Positions 1 to 9,243 are shown, counted from the stretch's first letter. The stretch is 55,087 nt of DNA from Planctomycetia bacterium (GCA_012269595.1 JAAXJX010000003.1:1-55087), one strand, 5' to 3'. A program made the numbers and translations. The notes: generated from the sequence alone by a model not told the origin.

Positions 1-366
<366 letters not shown>

Positions 367-558
367 GCTATTTCTCATTTGCACGAACTGGGCATTCAGT
401 TGTCTGGGGTAAGCATGTGCCTCGAAATGATGATTTGCAGAGTCGAGATTGATCATTCACAGGTTAAATCCTGGCTTTGTGACATAGACCAGCCACCACT
501 TTGAAATACTGCAGCGCAGTGAATCTCTTTTAGAGTTTCTATCTGTGTTGCCAGAGTT

Positions 559-669
<111 letters not shown>

Positions 670-683
670 TTTTTAAAATACTC

Positions 684-720
684 AGGCTGGTTCGTCTTTG
701 ACGATCCAGCCTGTTTTTTT
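684..720 (+). terminator. Rho-independent terminator of the rRNA operon
   Basis: A near-perfect 13-bp stem (AGGCTGGTTCGTC against GACGATCCAGCCT, one mismatch) with a TTT loop is followed by seven T residues. It starts 15 nt after 5S and ends before the convergent minus-strand gene. Confidence 0.93.
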
Positions 721-746
721 ATGCCTAATTGGATTCTGAAGGATTC

Positions 747-1514
747 TTACTTCTTTTTGCGGTCGAGAAATTTCTGCATTCGCAGGTGTTTGTCTTCCGA
801 TTCAAAACAGATCGCCTGGCTGATGGACTCCATGAGGTCGCTGCCGTGGGCACCGGCTTCTGGTGTTCCATTGATGACCATTTTGGCGAGCTGAACCGCA
901 CCCGGAGCATTTCTGGCGATCTTTTTGGCCCAGTCACGGGTGGTTGCTTCCAGCTCTGAATCGTCGACAACGATATTGCTCAGGCCGATTTGACAGGCTT
1001 CTTCAGCGGAAATGATCTTTCCGGTAAAGATCAGTTCGCGGGCCTTGCCGACACCGACGAGCCGTTCCAGTCGATGGCAACCTCCTGCGGCTGGAATGAT
1101 TCCGAGGCCGACCTCTGGTTGTCCAAATTGAGCTGTTTCGGAGGTGATTCTCAAATCACAGGCCATAGCCAGTTCACAACCGCCTCCCAGTGCATAGCCA
1201 CGGACCATCGCAAGCGTCGGGCAGGGAATCTCTGCCAGGCGGCGAAAGAGGGTCTGGTTGACCCCTTGCAGTGCTTCTCGCGCCCCGCGTGCCTTCAAGG
1301 CCGCCACGTCTGCTCCAGCGACAAAGCTGTCTCCGGATCCCCGGACAATCAGACAACGGAGGTCTGTCATCTGTTCGACCTCATGCAGGGTGTGGTGGAG
1401 AGCCTGAATCATGTCGCCGTCGAGGGCATTTTTCTTTTCAGGTCGGTTGAGTATCAGGTGATAAACGTGGGCATGTTCCGGATCGGCTTCCAGAAGGATA
1501 CGCTCTTCAGACAT
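747..1514 (-). CDS. Enoyl-CoA hydratase/isomerase family protein
   Basis: A 255-residue crotonase-fold protein, the usual length for a soluble enoyl-CoA hydratase that adds water across the double bond of an enoyl-CoA. The CoA-binding and oxyanion-hole segment is visible as VAGADVAAL, then GYALGGGCELAMACD and FGQPEVGLG. Both catalytic glutamates (GGGxE and PE) are kept. The start is the ATG at 1514, 10 nt after the stop of the upstream dehydrogenase; a longer reading to 1577 would overlap that gene. It is the last gene of a four-gene minus-strand operon that encodes two other crotonases. Substrate cannot be told from sequence, and dehydration or isomerisation is also possible in this fold. 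Confidence 0.9.
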   Translation of the reverse strand: MSEERILLEADPEHAHVYHLILNRPEKKNALDGDMIQALHHTLHEVEQMTDLRCLIVRGSGDSFVAGADVAALKARGAREALQGVNQTLFRRLAEIPCPTLAMVRGYALGGGCELAMACDLRITSETAQFGQPEVGLGIIPAAGGCHRLERLVGVGKARELIFTGKIISAEEACQIGLSNIVVDDSELEATTRDWAKKIARNAPGAVQLAKMVINGTPEAGAHGSDLMESISQAICFESEDKHLRMQKFLDRKKK

Positions 1515-1524
1515 GGAGTTTCTT

Positions 1525-2568
1525 TCAGAATTGAAGGACGATTTTTCCCATTGATTGGCGGGATTCCATTCTGTCATGGGCTTCCGCCAGTTGTCTGAAA
1601 GGATAGACGCTGTCGATCAGGGGAACCAGTTCTCTCGAATCAAACGATTTCAGCAAGCTGGAGAGTTGGGATCGGGAACCCATGGTCGATCCTATGATCT
1701 GCTGATTCTTGAAGAAAAGCCGTTTGAGCTCCACAGGAACCAGGGATCCGGTCGTGGCCCCGCAGGTGGTCAGTCTTCCGCCGACAGCCAGTGCCAAGAG
1801 GCTTTGATCCCAGGTGGCTTGGCCTACATTTTCAAAGATCACATCCGCTCCTCTTCCTGAGGTGATGGATTTGACCTCTTTCCACCAGGATTCCTGTTCA
1901 GGGTCCAAAACGTGATCCGCCCCGAGTTCTTTGGCTTTCTGGCGTTTTCCTTCAGTGCTTCCCGTGGCGATGACCTCACAGCCCAGTTTTTTGCCGATCT
2001 GGATCGCCATTGAGCCGACTCCACTGGTACCCGCGATCACCAGCAGAGTCTCTCCCGATTCAAGGCATGCCTTTTCGATCATGGAAGCACTGGTCAGGGT
2101 CGAAAGTGGGAAGGCTGCTGCTTCTTCCCAGCTGGCCGAATCCGGTTTTGGCAGACATTGACTTGCTTGAACCCTGACGTATTCAGCGCAGGTCCCATGA
2201 CAGGTCTCCCCCAGGATTCCATAGTCTTTGCACAGTGGGTCCCGGTTCGACTCACAAAAAGAGCATTCACCACAGGAAAATCCCGGTGAAAGCATGACGG
2301 ATTGGTTCAACAGGGAGGTGTCCACTCCATTTCCGACAGAGGTCACGATTCCTGCTCCATCGCAGCCCGGGGTCAGGGGCAAGGGAAATCGATGCCCTTC
2401 GACTCCTCGTCTGACCCAAAGGTCGAGATGATTGAGAGCCATCGTTTTGAGTTGGACGATGACTTCGCCAGAGCCAGGTTCCGGAATCGGAGCAGACTCA
2501 AAGTGAAGTGCTTCCGTGCCACCATGTGCTTGGATCATGACCCGGGTCATATTTGGGGCTGAGTTCAT
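1525..2568 (-). CDS. Zinc-type medium-chain dehydrogenase/quinone reductase-like protein
   Basis: A 347-residue MDR-superfamily oxidoreductase. The N-terminal GroES-like half has NHLDLWVRRG and the structural-zinc lobe CGECSFCESNRDPLC. The Rossmann half has AGTSGVGSMAIQIGKKLG for NAD(P)H. The four structural-zinc cysteines are present. The usual catalytic-zinc ligands (the Cys in the first motif and the His-Glu of GHE) appear as NH and GCD, so catalytic zinc may be absent or rearranged, as in quinone-reductase-like members. Start ATG 2568 follows AAGGGA at proper spacing. The gene sits between two crotonase genes with 25 and 10 nt gaps, suggesting it oxidises or reduces an intermediate of the same CoA pathway. 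The substrate is unknown. Confidence 0.88.
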   Translation of the reverse strand: MNSAPNMTRVMIQAHGGTEALHFESAPIPEPGSGEVIVQLKTMALNHLDLWVRRGVEGHRFPLPLTPGCDGAGIVTSVGNGVDTSLLNQSVMLSPGFSCGECSFCESNRDPLCKDYGILGETCHGTCAEYVRVQASQCLPKPDSASWEEAAAFPLSTLTSASMIEKACLESGETLLVIAGTSGVGSMAIQIGKKLGCEVIATGSTEGKRQKAKELGADHVLDPEQESWWKEVKSITSGRGADVIFENVGQATWDQSLLALAVGGRLTTCGATTGSLVPVELKRLFFKNQQIIGSTMGSRSQLSSLLKSFDSRELVPLIDSVYPFRQLAEAHDRMESRQSMGKIVLQF

Positions 2569-2593
2569 CGAATCCCTTGTCTGTTCGTCAGTG

Positions 2594-3397
2594 TCAGAAC
2601 GCAAGATCCTCGGGGCCGACGAGCCCCAGGCGATCTGCCCACTTTGGAATTCGTTTTTCCAGGAAAGCCTCGACACCCTCCCGTGAGTCGGGGTGATGAA
2701 GGATTCCCTCCAGATAATCCTTTTCCAGATCAGGGAGATATCGTGCCCATTGCTCACGGGCTCTTCGATGAAACTGTCTGGCGGTAAAGGCGAGAATGGC
2801 AGGGCTCATCGACAGGTAGGGTTTGAGTTCCTCTTCCAGGGCTGAGGTCATTTGTCCTGCTGGAACCAGTTGATCGATGACACCGGAATGGGGGAATTCA
2901 CGGGCTTCGCTGATTTCACCGGAGCATACCATACGCACTGCTGATCCACTGGAAGAGCGGGCAAGCATCTGGATCCAGCCAGCGGGAGGGAAGCAGCCCA
3001 GTTTGATTTCAGGGAGTCCCAGCTTGGCATTTTCGTCGACCAGAATCCGGTCACAGGAGAGAGCCAGTTCGAGTCCTCCTCCGAGACAGTGCCCTTCCAC
3101 TGCAGCGATAGTGATAGCGTCCAGAGTCAGCATGGCATCGAGGCAGGAGTGGAACTTGGGCAGCAATTGCGGCATTTTTTCAGGGGTGTGCTCTGCGATA
3201 TCGGTTCCGCTGCAGAATTCACCTCCATCCCCCTGAATGACCACGATCCTGGCGACATCGTCGTCGCGAATGCTGAGGATCGCCTCCAGTAATTCATCGC
3301 ATTGATCACAATCGAGGATATTCAAAGGAGCAGAATCCAGAATTATTCTGGCCACTGCTATTCCAGCTTCATTTTCATTTCGGACATGTATCGGCAT
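2594..3397 (-). CDS. Crotonase-fold enoyl-CoA hydratase resembling cyclohexadienoyl-CoA hydratases
   Basis: A 267-residue crotonase with both catalytic glutamates (GGGLELALSCD and LPEIKLGCFPP). The combination LNILD near the start, SGTDIAEHTPEKMPQLL, and PEIKLGCFPPAG recalls the family annotated as cyclohexa-1,5-diene-1-carbonyl-CoA hydratase, where DIKDHTPEK- and PEIKLGVFPP-like motifs are typical. That assignment is from memory of family motifs and is tentative; a generic enoyl-CoA hydratase is the fallback. ATG 3397 follows GAGAGGA. It begins 10 nt after the first operon gene and is followed by the zinc-type dehydrogenase, the same pairing of activities used in dearomatised-ring degradation. 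Confidence 0.87.
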   Translation of the reverse strand: MPIHVRNENEAGIAVARIILDSAPLNILDCDQCDELLEAILSIRDDDVARIVVIQGDGGEFCSGTDIAEHTPEKMPQLLPKFHSCLDAMLTLDAITIAAVEGHCLGGGLELALSCDRILVDENAKLGLPEIKLGCFPPAGWIQMLARSSSGSAVRMVCSGEISEAREFPHSGVIDQLVPAGQMTSALEEELKPYLSMSPAILAFTARQFHRRAREQWARYLPDLEKDYLEGILHHPDSREGVEAFLEKRIPKWADRLGLVGPEDLAF

Positions 3398-3407
3398 TGA
3401 AATCCTC

Positions 3408-4223
3408 TCAGCGTCCTTCGAACTCGGGAGACCGTTTTTCCCGATTTGCGGCCATTCCCTCTTTGGCGTCGTCACTCTGGAAAAGCCGTTGTTGCAACTC
3501 TCTCTCCAGTGACAGGCCATCCTGCAAACCGAGATCTGCTCCACCCTGAATGCTTCTCTTGATCAGGCCGACGGCAAGGCCTGCACCCTTGGGGGGAGCG
3601 AGTGATTGGGCATACTCCAGAACGGCTTCCCGAAACCCCTCTTTCGGGAAGATTTTTTGAACCAGGCCCTCTTTCTGAGCCTCATTCATCGAAATCATTT
3701 TGCCTTCGATGCACCACTCCATCGCAGCGGCTTTACCAAGAAGGCGGGAGAGTCTCTGGGTTCCACCCGTACCGGGGAGGACACCGAGATGGACTTCCGG
3801 TACTCCCATTTTTCCACTGTCCTCACAAGCGATACGAATGTCGCAGGCCAAAGCCACTTCCATTCCACCACCTACGCAGTGTCCTTCAATTTCGGCGATC
3901 ACCAGCTTGGGGGTCTGTTCGAGACGACTGATCGTCTCATTGGCATGGAGGCAGAAGGAGTATTTCCAATCGGGGGTGACATCCTGAAGCATGCTGATAT
4001 CCGCACCGGCGCAGAAAAACTTGCTGCCTTCGCTGCGAAGGATGATGACATGGGTTTCAGGATCGAACCGTGCTTCCAGAATCGCTTCATCCAGCAGTTT
4101 CATCAGCGGATAGGAATAGCAATTGGCCGGGGGCACGTCGATCGTCAGGATTCGAACTGCACCTGCTTTTTCGACATGAAGTCGGGGGGTGATTTCGGGA
4201 TTCGATCCGGACTCTGCATTCAT
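3408..4223 (-). CDS. Enoyl-CoA hydratase/isomerase family protein
   Basis: The first gene of the minus-strand operon, 271 residues. Crotonase motifs are FCAGADISML, EGHCVGGGMEVALACD and MGVPEVHLGVLPGTGGTQRL, with both catalytic glutamates present. The GTGGTQRL segment is typical of true short-chain enoyl-CoA hydratases. ATG 4223 is preceded by AGGAGA; upstream residues in the longer frame are low-complexity proline-rich sequence and are excluded. It is divergent from the 3-hydroxyacyl-CoA dehydrogenase at 4403, so the pair supplies two consecutive beta-oxidation steps (hydration, then oxidation). Exact substrate chain length is unknown. Confidence 0.9.
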   Translation of the reverse strand: MNAESGSNPEITPRLHVEKAGAVRILTIDVPPANCYSYPLMKLLDEAILEARFDPETHVIILRSEGSKFFCAGADISMLQDVTPDWKYSFCLHANETISRLEQTPKLVIAEIEGHCVGGGMEVALACDIRIACEDSGKMGVPEVHLGVLPGTGGTQRLSRLLGKAAAMEWCIEGKMISMNEAQKEGLVQKIFPKEGFREAVLEYAQSLAPPKGAGLAVGLIKRSIQGGADLGLQDGLSLERELQQRLFQSDDAKEGMAANREKRSPEFEGR

Positions 4224-4271
4224 GTGGGGTCTCCTGCTGTTCTGAGGGGGCTCGGGAGTCGGTTCTGAGAG

Positions 4272-4301
4272 ATTATTGGCACCCTGTTGTCGTTTTGGCA
4301 A
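4272..4301 (-). promoter_or_regulatory. Candidate sigma-70-type promoter for the crotonase operon
   Basis: Read on the minus strand, TTGCCA (4301-4296) and AATAAT (4277-4272) are separated by 18 nt. A start about 7 nt on would give a leader of roughly 40 nt to the ATG at 4223. It is a sequence match only. Confidence 0.4.
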
Positions 4302-4402
4302 GGGCCTGATCGACTCTCCGGTACCTCTGTCGATTGCGTTTTTTCCAAAAGGGGTGCGGTTAGCATGGGGGGGCAATTCTGGCTCTCGATGGGAGAAGGA
4401 AA

Positions 4403-5254
4403 ATGTCTGAAAACATTACTGTAATTGGTGCTGGAACGATGGGGGCGGGTATCGCCCAGGTTGCCGCAATACACGGTTATCGGACAACCCTTTGTGATGT
4501 TTCCGAAGAACAATTGGCGTCCGCGGTGGGAGCCATTGAGGCCAGTGTTGAAAAAGGAATCGCCCGAGGCAAGACTCCCGAAGAGGCTCGCGAGAGGGTC
4601 CAATCGGGATTGACCACAGAAAGCGACCTTCAGCAGGCCTGTCAGGGTGCGACGGTTGTCATCGAAGCGGTGCCGGAGGATCTTGGCCTGAAGCAGTCGA
4701 TTTTCCAGAAGGTGGAGGAGGTCATCGCGAATGATGCCCTTTTGGCTTCGAACACCTCCTCGATTCCCATCAGTAAACTGGCTGCGGATTTGAAGTCACC
4801 CGATCGATTTGTCGGTATGCACTTTTTCAATCCGGTTCCGATCATGGCGTTGATCGAAGTAATTCGTGGAGAGTCTACTTCCGATGCTGCTATTGACCGG
4901 ACTGTGGACCTTGCGCACCGTTTGTCCAAAGAGCCCATCGTGGTCAAGGATTCCCCGGGTTTTGCGACGAGTCGCCTGGGGCTGGTCATCGGTCTCGAAG
5001 CGATTCGTATGCTGGAAGATGGGGTCGCCAGTGCGGTGGAGATCGACAAGGCGATGGAGTTGGGCTATCGACACCCCATGGGGCCCTTGAAACTGACCGA
5101 TCTGGTCGGGCTCGACGTCCGTTTGGCGATTGCGGAAGTCCTCCATGAGCAAATTGGAGAGCAGTTCCACCCACCCCAGTTATTGCGTGAAATGGTGGAA
5201 AAAGGCCATTTGGGCAAAAAGACCGGTCAGGGATTTCATGACTGGAGTGCCTGA
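4403..5254 (+). CDS. 3-hydroxyacyl-CoA (3-hydroxybutyryl-CoA) dehydrogenase
   Basis: A 283-residue single-domain NAD-dependent dehydrogenase that oxidises L-3-hydroxyacyl-CoA to 3-ketoacyl-CoA. The Rossmann motif VIGAGTMGAGIAQ is at residues 6-18. The catalytic region is SNTSSIPIS, then GMHFFNPVPIM, with the following glutamate (LIEV). The C-terminal half has DSPGFATSRLG and GYRHPMGPLKLTDLVGLD. ATSR replaces the commoner VVNR at an active-site-proximal asparagine; I recall this form from one subgroup of FadB2/PaaH-like enzymes. ATG 4403 follows GGAGAAGGAAA. The gene is divergent from three crotonases and a dehydrogenase, so it likely acts in the same pathway. Confidence 0.93.
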   Translation: MSENITVIGAGTMGAGIAQVAAIHGYRTTLCDVSEEQLASAVGAIEASVEKGIARGKTPEEARERVQSGLTTESDLQQACQGATVVIEAVPEDLGLKQSIFQKVEEVIANDALLASNTSSIPISKLAADLKSPDRFVGMHFFNPVPIMALIEVIRGESTSDAAIDRTVDLAHRLSKEPIVVKDSPGFATSRLGLVIGLEAIRMLEDGVASAVEIDKAMELGYRHPMGPLKLTDLVGLDVRLAIAEVLHEQIGEQFHPPQLLREMVEKGHLGKKTGQGFHDWSA

Positions 5255-5290
5255 ATCACAACCCCTGATTGCCGACTGAAGCCTCGACCA

Positions 5291-5318
5291 TTGACCCCAT
5301 GACCCCTCCCGGTAGAGT
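5291..5318 (+). promoter_or_regulatory. Candidate promoter upstream of the exported TIG/dockerin-like gene
   Basis: TTGACC (5291-5296) and TAGAGT (5313-5318) are spaced by 16 nt, about 70 nt before the start codon. The -10 match is modest. Confidence 0.35.
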
Positions 5319-5386
5319 TTATGAGGTGAGGGTTTGCGTGCGTTTTCGCCCGGAAGCGCCGCTTTATTCATGCAAGGGAGTGATCA

Positions 5387-6691
5387 ATGTCGAGAATTTC
5401 ATGTCTTTTGGGCCTGCTCTGTGCTCTGTGGGTACCCGGAGGAACCGATGCCCAGGAAACGACAGTGACTCTTGGTGGGGGTTCTGGGGCCACAGGCGAT
5501 GTGATCGCCAGTTCGGTGACTCTGGATACCAGTGTGGTCGTTCAAGGCTGGTCACTGGGTGTCTGTCACCCGGAAGCGGACCTGACCCTGTTGTCCGCAA
5601 CAGACGGTGCCACCACACAAACGGTCAATGGGGGGTCTTCTCCGGATTTCAATGAAGTCAATATCACGACCGGTGGAGTGACTGTCGGCGTAGTGATCAG
5701 TTTCGTGGGAAGCAGCTCGCTTGACCCCGGGACCGGATATGACTTGCTGGCTTTGGAATATGAGCTGATCGGGGTTGCGGATGCGGCTCCGATTGATGCC
5801 GCTTTGGAGTTTTGCTCGACACTGGGTTCTCCTCCTGTGGAGAACGTCATCGTTTCAGGTGGTACCAGCCTGGTTCCGTTGCAGAACAACGCGGTGATGC
5901 AAATCCTTCCACCTCCCGATTTTTGTCTCGACCTGATCTGTACCGGTGGGGTTTCTGACTCGGTCATTACCTGGACCGAGTGCACTCCCTTCGACTACGT
6001 GCTCATTCATCGTGACGGCGAGTTGATCGCCATGAGCGATGGATCTGCCTTCGAATATGTCGATGAGAATCTGAACCCGGGATCCTATGTGTATTCACTG
6101 GTGGGAGTCGTGTTTGTGGACTCTGATCCGGAGCCGACCATCGTGACCAATTTCTGCTCCACCGACATCATTCCGGTAACAGCACAGGGGATCTCACCCT
6201 TGACGGGACATTACCTGGGTGGAGAGACGATCAGCGTCAGTGGAACCGGGTTCCTGGCTGCTCCAGACACGATTGTTTCCATCAACGGAATTCCCCTTGA
6301 GAACCAGACCGTCGTCGATGACACCACGGTGACCGGTACCTTGCCTGCCTCAACAGCGGGAGTGGGTCAGGTGGATGTGGACATCGTCAACTCTCTGGGA
6401 TCTGCGTCCATCGATTTGGGATTCACCTACGGCTTCATTCGTGGAGTCGTCAATGGTGATGTCATTCTGGATATCGGTGATGCCATGTACATCGCGATGT
6501 ATCTCTTCAATGGAGGATCTGAACCGGAATGCCTCGAGGCAGCAGAGGCGAACGGCGATGGAGTGATCGATATTGCAGATTCGATCTATGTGGTGGCGTA
6601 CCTGTTCAGGAATGGACCGTCTCCGACAGCTCCTTTTCCTGCGGCAGGTCTGGACGATGATTCCACAGGAGGATTTGGCTGTAATCCCTGA
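5387..6691 (+). CDS. Exported protein with TIG domain and paired dockerin/EF-hand-like repeats
   Basis: A 434-residue protein with an N-terminal signal peptide (basic MSR, hydrophobic core, cleavage near TDAQE). The middle is beta-rich and threonine/serine-rich. An IPT/TIG immunoglobulin-like domain spans about residues 265-350 (GISPLTGHYLGGETISVSG onward). The C-terminus has two calcium-loop repeats, NGDVILDIGDAMYIAMYLF and NGDGVIDIADSIYVVAYLF, in the pattern of dockerin-like tails common in planctomycete secretomes. Known dockerins bind cohesins, but here the repeat may simply be a calcium-binding anchor or sorting tail. ATG 5387 follows AAGGGAG. The gene stands alone, and its ligand and role are unknown. 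Confidence 0.85.
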   Translation: MSRISCLLGLLCALWVPGGTDAQETTVTLGGGSGATGDVIASSVTLDTSVVVQGWSLGVCHPEADLTLLSATDGATTQTVNGGSSPDFNEVNITTGGVTVGVVISFVGSSSLDPGTGYDLLALEYELIGVADAAPIDAALEFCSTLGSPPVENVIVSGGTSLVPLQNNAVMQILPPPDFCLDLICTGGVSDSVITWTECTPFDYVLIHRDGELIAMSDGSAFEYVDENLNPGSYVYSLVGVVFVDSDPEPTIVTNFCSTDIIPVTAQGISPLTGHYLGGETISVSGTGFLAAPDTIVSINGIPLENQTVVDDTTVTGTLPASTAGVGQVDVDIVNSLGSASIDLGFTYGFIRGVVNGDVILDIGDAMYIAMYLFNGGSEPECLEAAEANGDGVIDIADSIYVVAYLFRNGPSPTAPFPAAGLDDDSTGGFGCNP

Positions 6692-6716
6692 TTATCGGGG
6701 GCCTGAAGGGGTCTGA

Positions 6717-6745
6717 TTGACCGATTCGGTCCTGTTCGGTATGCT
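6717..6745 (+). promoter_or_regulatory. Promoter of tRNA-Pro
   Basis: TTGACC (6717-6722) and TATGCT (6740-6745) are separated by exactly 17 nt, which predicts a start about 44 nt before the tRNA. A short palindrome, GACCGATTCGGTC (6719-6731), overlaps the -35 box. Confidence 0.6.
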
Positions 6746-6795
6746 TCTCAGTCCTTTGTCGGGCTTCCAGAGGTGAAGTGTGATGGCGGACAGAT

Positions 6796-6872
6796 CGGGG
6801 TGTGGCTCAGTTTGGTAGAGCGCCACGTTCGGGACGTGGAGGCCGGAGGTTCGAATCCTCTCACCCCGACCA
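6796..6872 (+). tRNA. tRNA-Pro (anticodon CGG)
   Basis: A 77-nt cloverleaf with a perfect 7-bp acceptor stem (CGGGGTG with CACCCCG) and discriminator A. The 3' CCA is encoded. The anticodon arm is CCACG-TTCGGGA-CGTGG, giving anticodon CGG that reads CCG, with the G37 typical of proline tRNAs. The T arm is GGAGG-TTCGAAT-CCTCT. The D loop contains the conserved GG. Confidence 0.97.
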
Positions 6873-6885
6873 ATTTTGTTTTTTG

Positions 6886-6916
6886 AGCCGTGTGGCCTTT
6901 GCCACACGGCTTTTTT
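6886..6916 (+). terminator. Rho-independent terminator after tRNA-Pro
   Basis: A perfect 11-bp stem AGCCGTGTGGC / GCCACACGGCT with a four-base loop is followed by a run of T, 13 nt after the CCA end. Confidence 0.93.
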
Positions 6917-7101
6917 CGTAGGATCAGGAGAAGGGCCAATCGGCGATTGACATGGTTGGTGGCTGCGAAATAGACCTTTTCTTCTTCACCCAACTTTGAT
7001 TAAGTGGTTTTGTCGGCAAGCAGGAGTCGGCAATACACTTTGGGATTTTCCCGGAGCGATGAATCTGAAATCCTTCAGGAGCAGAGACCACTGACGACAT
7101 C

Positions 7102-7851
7102 ATGAACCAGTTCACCATCGTGATCCCTTTCTACAATGCTGAAAAATGGATCGGGAAATGTCTCGAGAGTGTCCTCGGACAAACGATTCAGGATTTTGCC
7201 TGTGTCATTGCAGACGACGCCTCGACGGATAATTCTTTCGAGGTTTGTCAATCTTTGGTGGGGACAGATCGGCGATTCACACTGGTCAAGAACCCTAAAA
7301 ATCTCGGTGCATTGGGAAATCGATATCTGGCGACTCTGGAGCACAACCCCGTCAAAGATCCCAATTCCATCGTGATCAACCTGGACGGCGATGACTGGTT
7401 TCACGGTCCAGACGTACTCAGCATTCTGGATCGTTATTATTCGGATCCTGATTGCTGGATGACTTATGGAAGTTACATCAATTTTTCAGATAGCAGTCCC
7501 GGGGAGTTTTCCAAGCCGATACCGAGCGAGGTCATTCAAGAGCGGGCTTATCGCAAGCATCGTTGGTGTACTTCCCACCTTCGAAGTTATCGTTTGGGCC
7601 TCTTTTCCAAAATCAACAAGAAGGATCTCGTTGATTGGTTGGGTCGCTATTATCGTTCTGCTACTGATTTGGCCCTGACCTTTCCGATGCTTGAAATGAG
7701 CGGTGCTCGAGCACGCTTCGTCGAAGAAGTTCTCTATGTTTATAACGACGCCAACGACCTGAATAATCACAAGGTTAAGCGTCGTACCCAGGGGCGACTC
7801 GCGCGTCGAATACGTAAAAAGCGCAAGTACGACCAGCTGGAAGCCTGGTAA
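7102..7851 (+). CDS. Family 2 glycosyltransferase
   Basis: A 249-residue GT-A fold enzyme that transfers a sugar from a nucleotide-sugar donor. The N-terminal strand is FTIVIPFYNAEKWI, followed by QTIQDFACVIADDASTDNS (nucleotide-binding Asp pair). The DxD motif appears as INLDGDDWF. The acceptor half is short and contains RSYRLGLFSKI; the C-terminus is very basic (RRTQGRLARRIRKKRK). No membrane segment is visible. There is no good ribosome-binding site before ATG 7102, but the N-terminus fits the family exactly. A possible promoter, TTGACA at 6947 with TAGACC 18 nt on, lies upstream. Acceptor and donor are unknown. Confidence 0.87.
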   Translation: MNQFTIVIPFYNAEKWIGKCLESVLGQTIQDFACVIADDASTDNSFEVCQSLVGTDRRFTLVKNPKNLGALGNRYLATLEHNPVKDPNSIVINLDGDDWFHGPDVLSILDRYYSDPDCWMTYGSYINFSDSSPGEFSKPIPSEVIQERAYRKHRWCTSHLRSYRLGLFSKINKKDLVDWLGRYYRSATDLALTFPMLEMSGARARFVEEVLYVYNDANDLNNHKVKRRTQGRLARRIRKKRKYDQLEAW

Positions 7852-7971
7852 TCGGTTCTTCAAAGTCCGTGATTCAGCTGTCGGAACTTCTTCAGCGCCT
7901 TTCTCTGTGTTAAAAAGACCTCTCTTAGTCGGTATACCTGTTTCCGGATGGCACTTCTTGATCAACAGTGA

Positions 7972-9243
7972 ATGGATATCCCCTTGAATACATTGTCTGG
8001 TGTCGACCGCGCTTCCCTGGAACGCTACGCACAACTGATTGTCACTCGGGGTTGCAATGTGCAGCCAGGCCAGTTTTTTCAGATCGGTGCCGATTCAGTC
8101 AGCACTGATTTTGCAGTCCTGGTCGCAGAAGCGGCTTACGAAGCGGGAGCAGGATTCGTCAATGTCGATCTGTCAGATGATCGCTTTCAAAGGGCTCGCG
8201 TTCTTGGTTCTGCGAAGGACGAATTTCTTGATCATGTACCGGCGCATATTCCTGTTCGATTCGATGAGATGATCGATTCCCGATCAGCTGTGGTTCGGCT
8301 CATCGGTCCTCGGGATCCGTCTGATCTTGCCGGGCTACCGGCCTCCAAGATGAATCAGGTTCGTATGGCAGGGCACAAGGCTGCCAAAAGGTTTTACAGC
8401 GAGGGAATCGGTCTGTCAGCGGTTCAATGGTGCGTGGCATCTGCTGCAACGATCGGTTGGGCAGAGTCCATCATGGATGACCTCAAGGGTGAAGAGGCTC
8501 GAACCTGCCTTTGGAACGAATTGCTGCAAATCGTTCGGGCTGATCGTGAAGATTGTTTTGATCGTTGGAGAGATCACGGCGCCCATCTCAAGGAAAGAGG
8601 GCGTCGACTGAATGAACTTCAATTGGATTCGCTTCACTTCTCCGGTCCGGGGACTGATTTGAGTGTCGGTCTCTCAGAGTTGGCAAGGTTTGAAGGTGGT
8701 GGAGCCATGAGTCAGCGGGAGGTGGAGTTTGTTCCAAACCTTCCCACTGAAGAAGTTTTCACTACGCCGGACTGGCGCCGTACAGAAGGTGTGGTTCGGG
8801 TGACGAGGCCTTTTGTGGTCAATGGAGAACTGGTCAGAGATTTGACGATGACCTTCTCTGCGGGAGAGCTGGTTGATTTCGACGCCAGTGAAGGAGCCGA
8901 GACTCTGAAGGCATATGTCGACAGCGATCCCGGAGCCCGTCGATTGGGAGAAGTGGCTCTGGTGGGAACGGACTCTCCGATTTTTCAAAATGGACGAGTC
9001 TTCAAGGAGATTCTCCTCGACGAAAATGCTGCCTGTCACATTGCGGTTGGCAACGCCTACAAGAGTTGCCTGGAGGGCGGAGAGGGTCTCTCTCAGGAAC
9101 GATTGGATGAGATCGGCTGTAATTCTTCATCTGCCCATACCGACATGATGATCAGCGATGAGTCGGTCCAGGTGATCGGTCGCAGTTCCAATGGCAAAGA
9201 GAGTGAGATTATCCGCGATGGTGCGTGGGTGCTGGGGGAATGA
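7972..9243 (+). CDS. M29-family (thermophilic-type) leucyl aminopeptidase
   Basis: A 423-residue cytoplasmic metallo-aminopeptidase of the AmpS/PepS group, which removes N-terminal residues from peptides. Candidate ligands expected for M29 are seen in order: Glu in LPTEEVFTTP, Glu in RRLGEVALV, His and Tyr in CHIAVGNAY, and His/Asp in AHTDMMI. Length fits the family (about 410). The start has no clear Shine-Dalgarno sequence. Its stop overlaps the next gene's start by four bases (ATGA), so peptide hydrolysis is translationally coupled to an enolase-superfamily epimerase. Together they suggest use of peptides, possibly peptidoglycan-derived. Confidence 0.9.
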   Translation: MDIPLNTLSGVDRASLERYAQLIVTRGCNVQPGQFFQIGADSVSTDFAVLVAEAAYEAGAGFVNVDLSDDRFQRARVLGSAKDEFLDHVPAHIPVRFDEMIDSRSAVVRLIGPRDPSDLAGLPASKMNQVRMAGHKAAKRFYSEGIGLSAVQWCVASAATIGWAESIMDDLKGEEARTCLWNELLQIVRADREDCFDRWRDHGAHLKERGRRLNELQLDSLHFSGPGTDLSVGLSELARFEGGGAMSQREVEFVPNLPTEEVFTTPDWRRTEGVVRVTRPFVVNGELVRDLTMTFSAGELVDFDASEGAETLKAYVDSDPGARRLGEVALVGTDSPIFQNGRVFKEILLDENAACHIAVGNAYKSCLEGGEGLSQERLDEIGCNSSSAHTDMMISDESVQVIGRSSNGKESEIIRDGAWVLGE

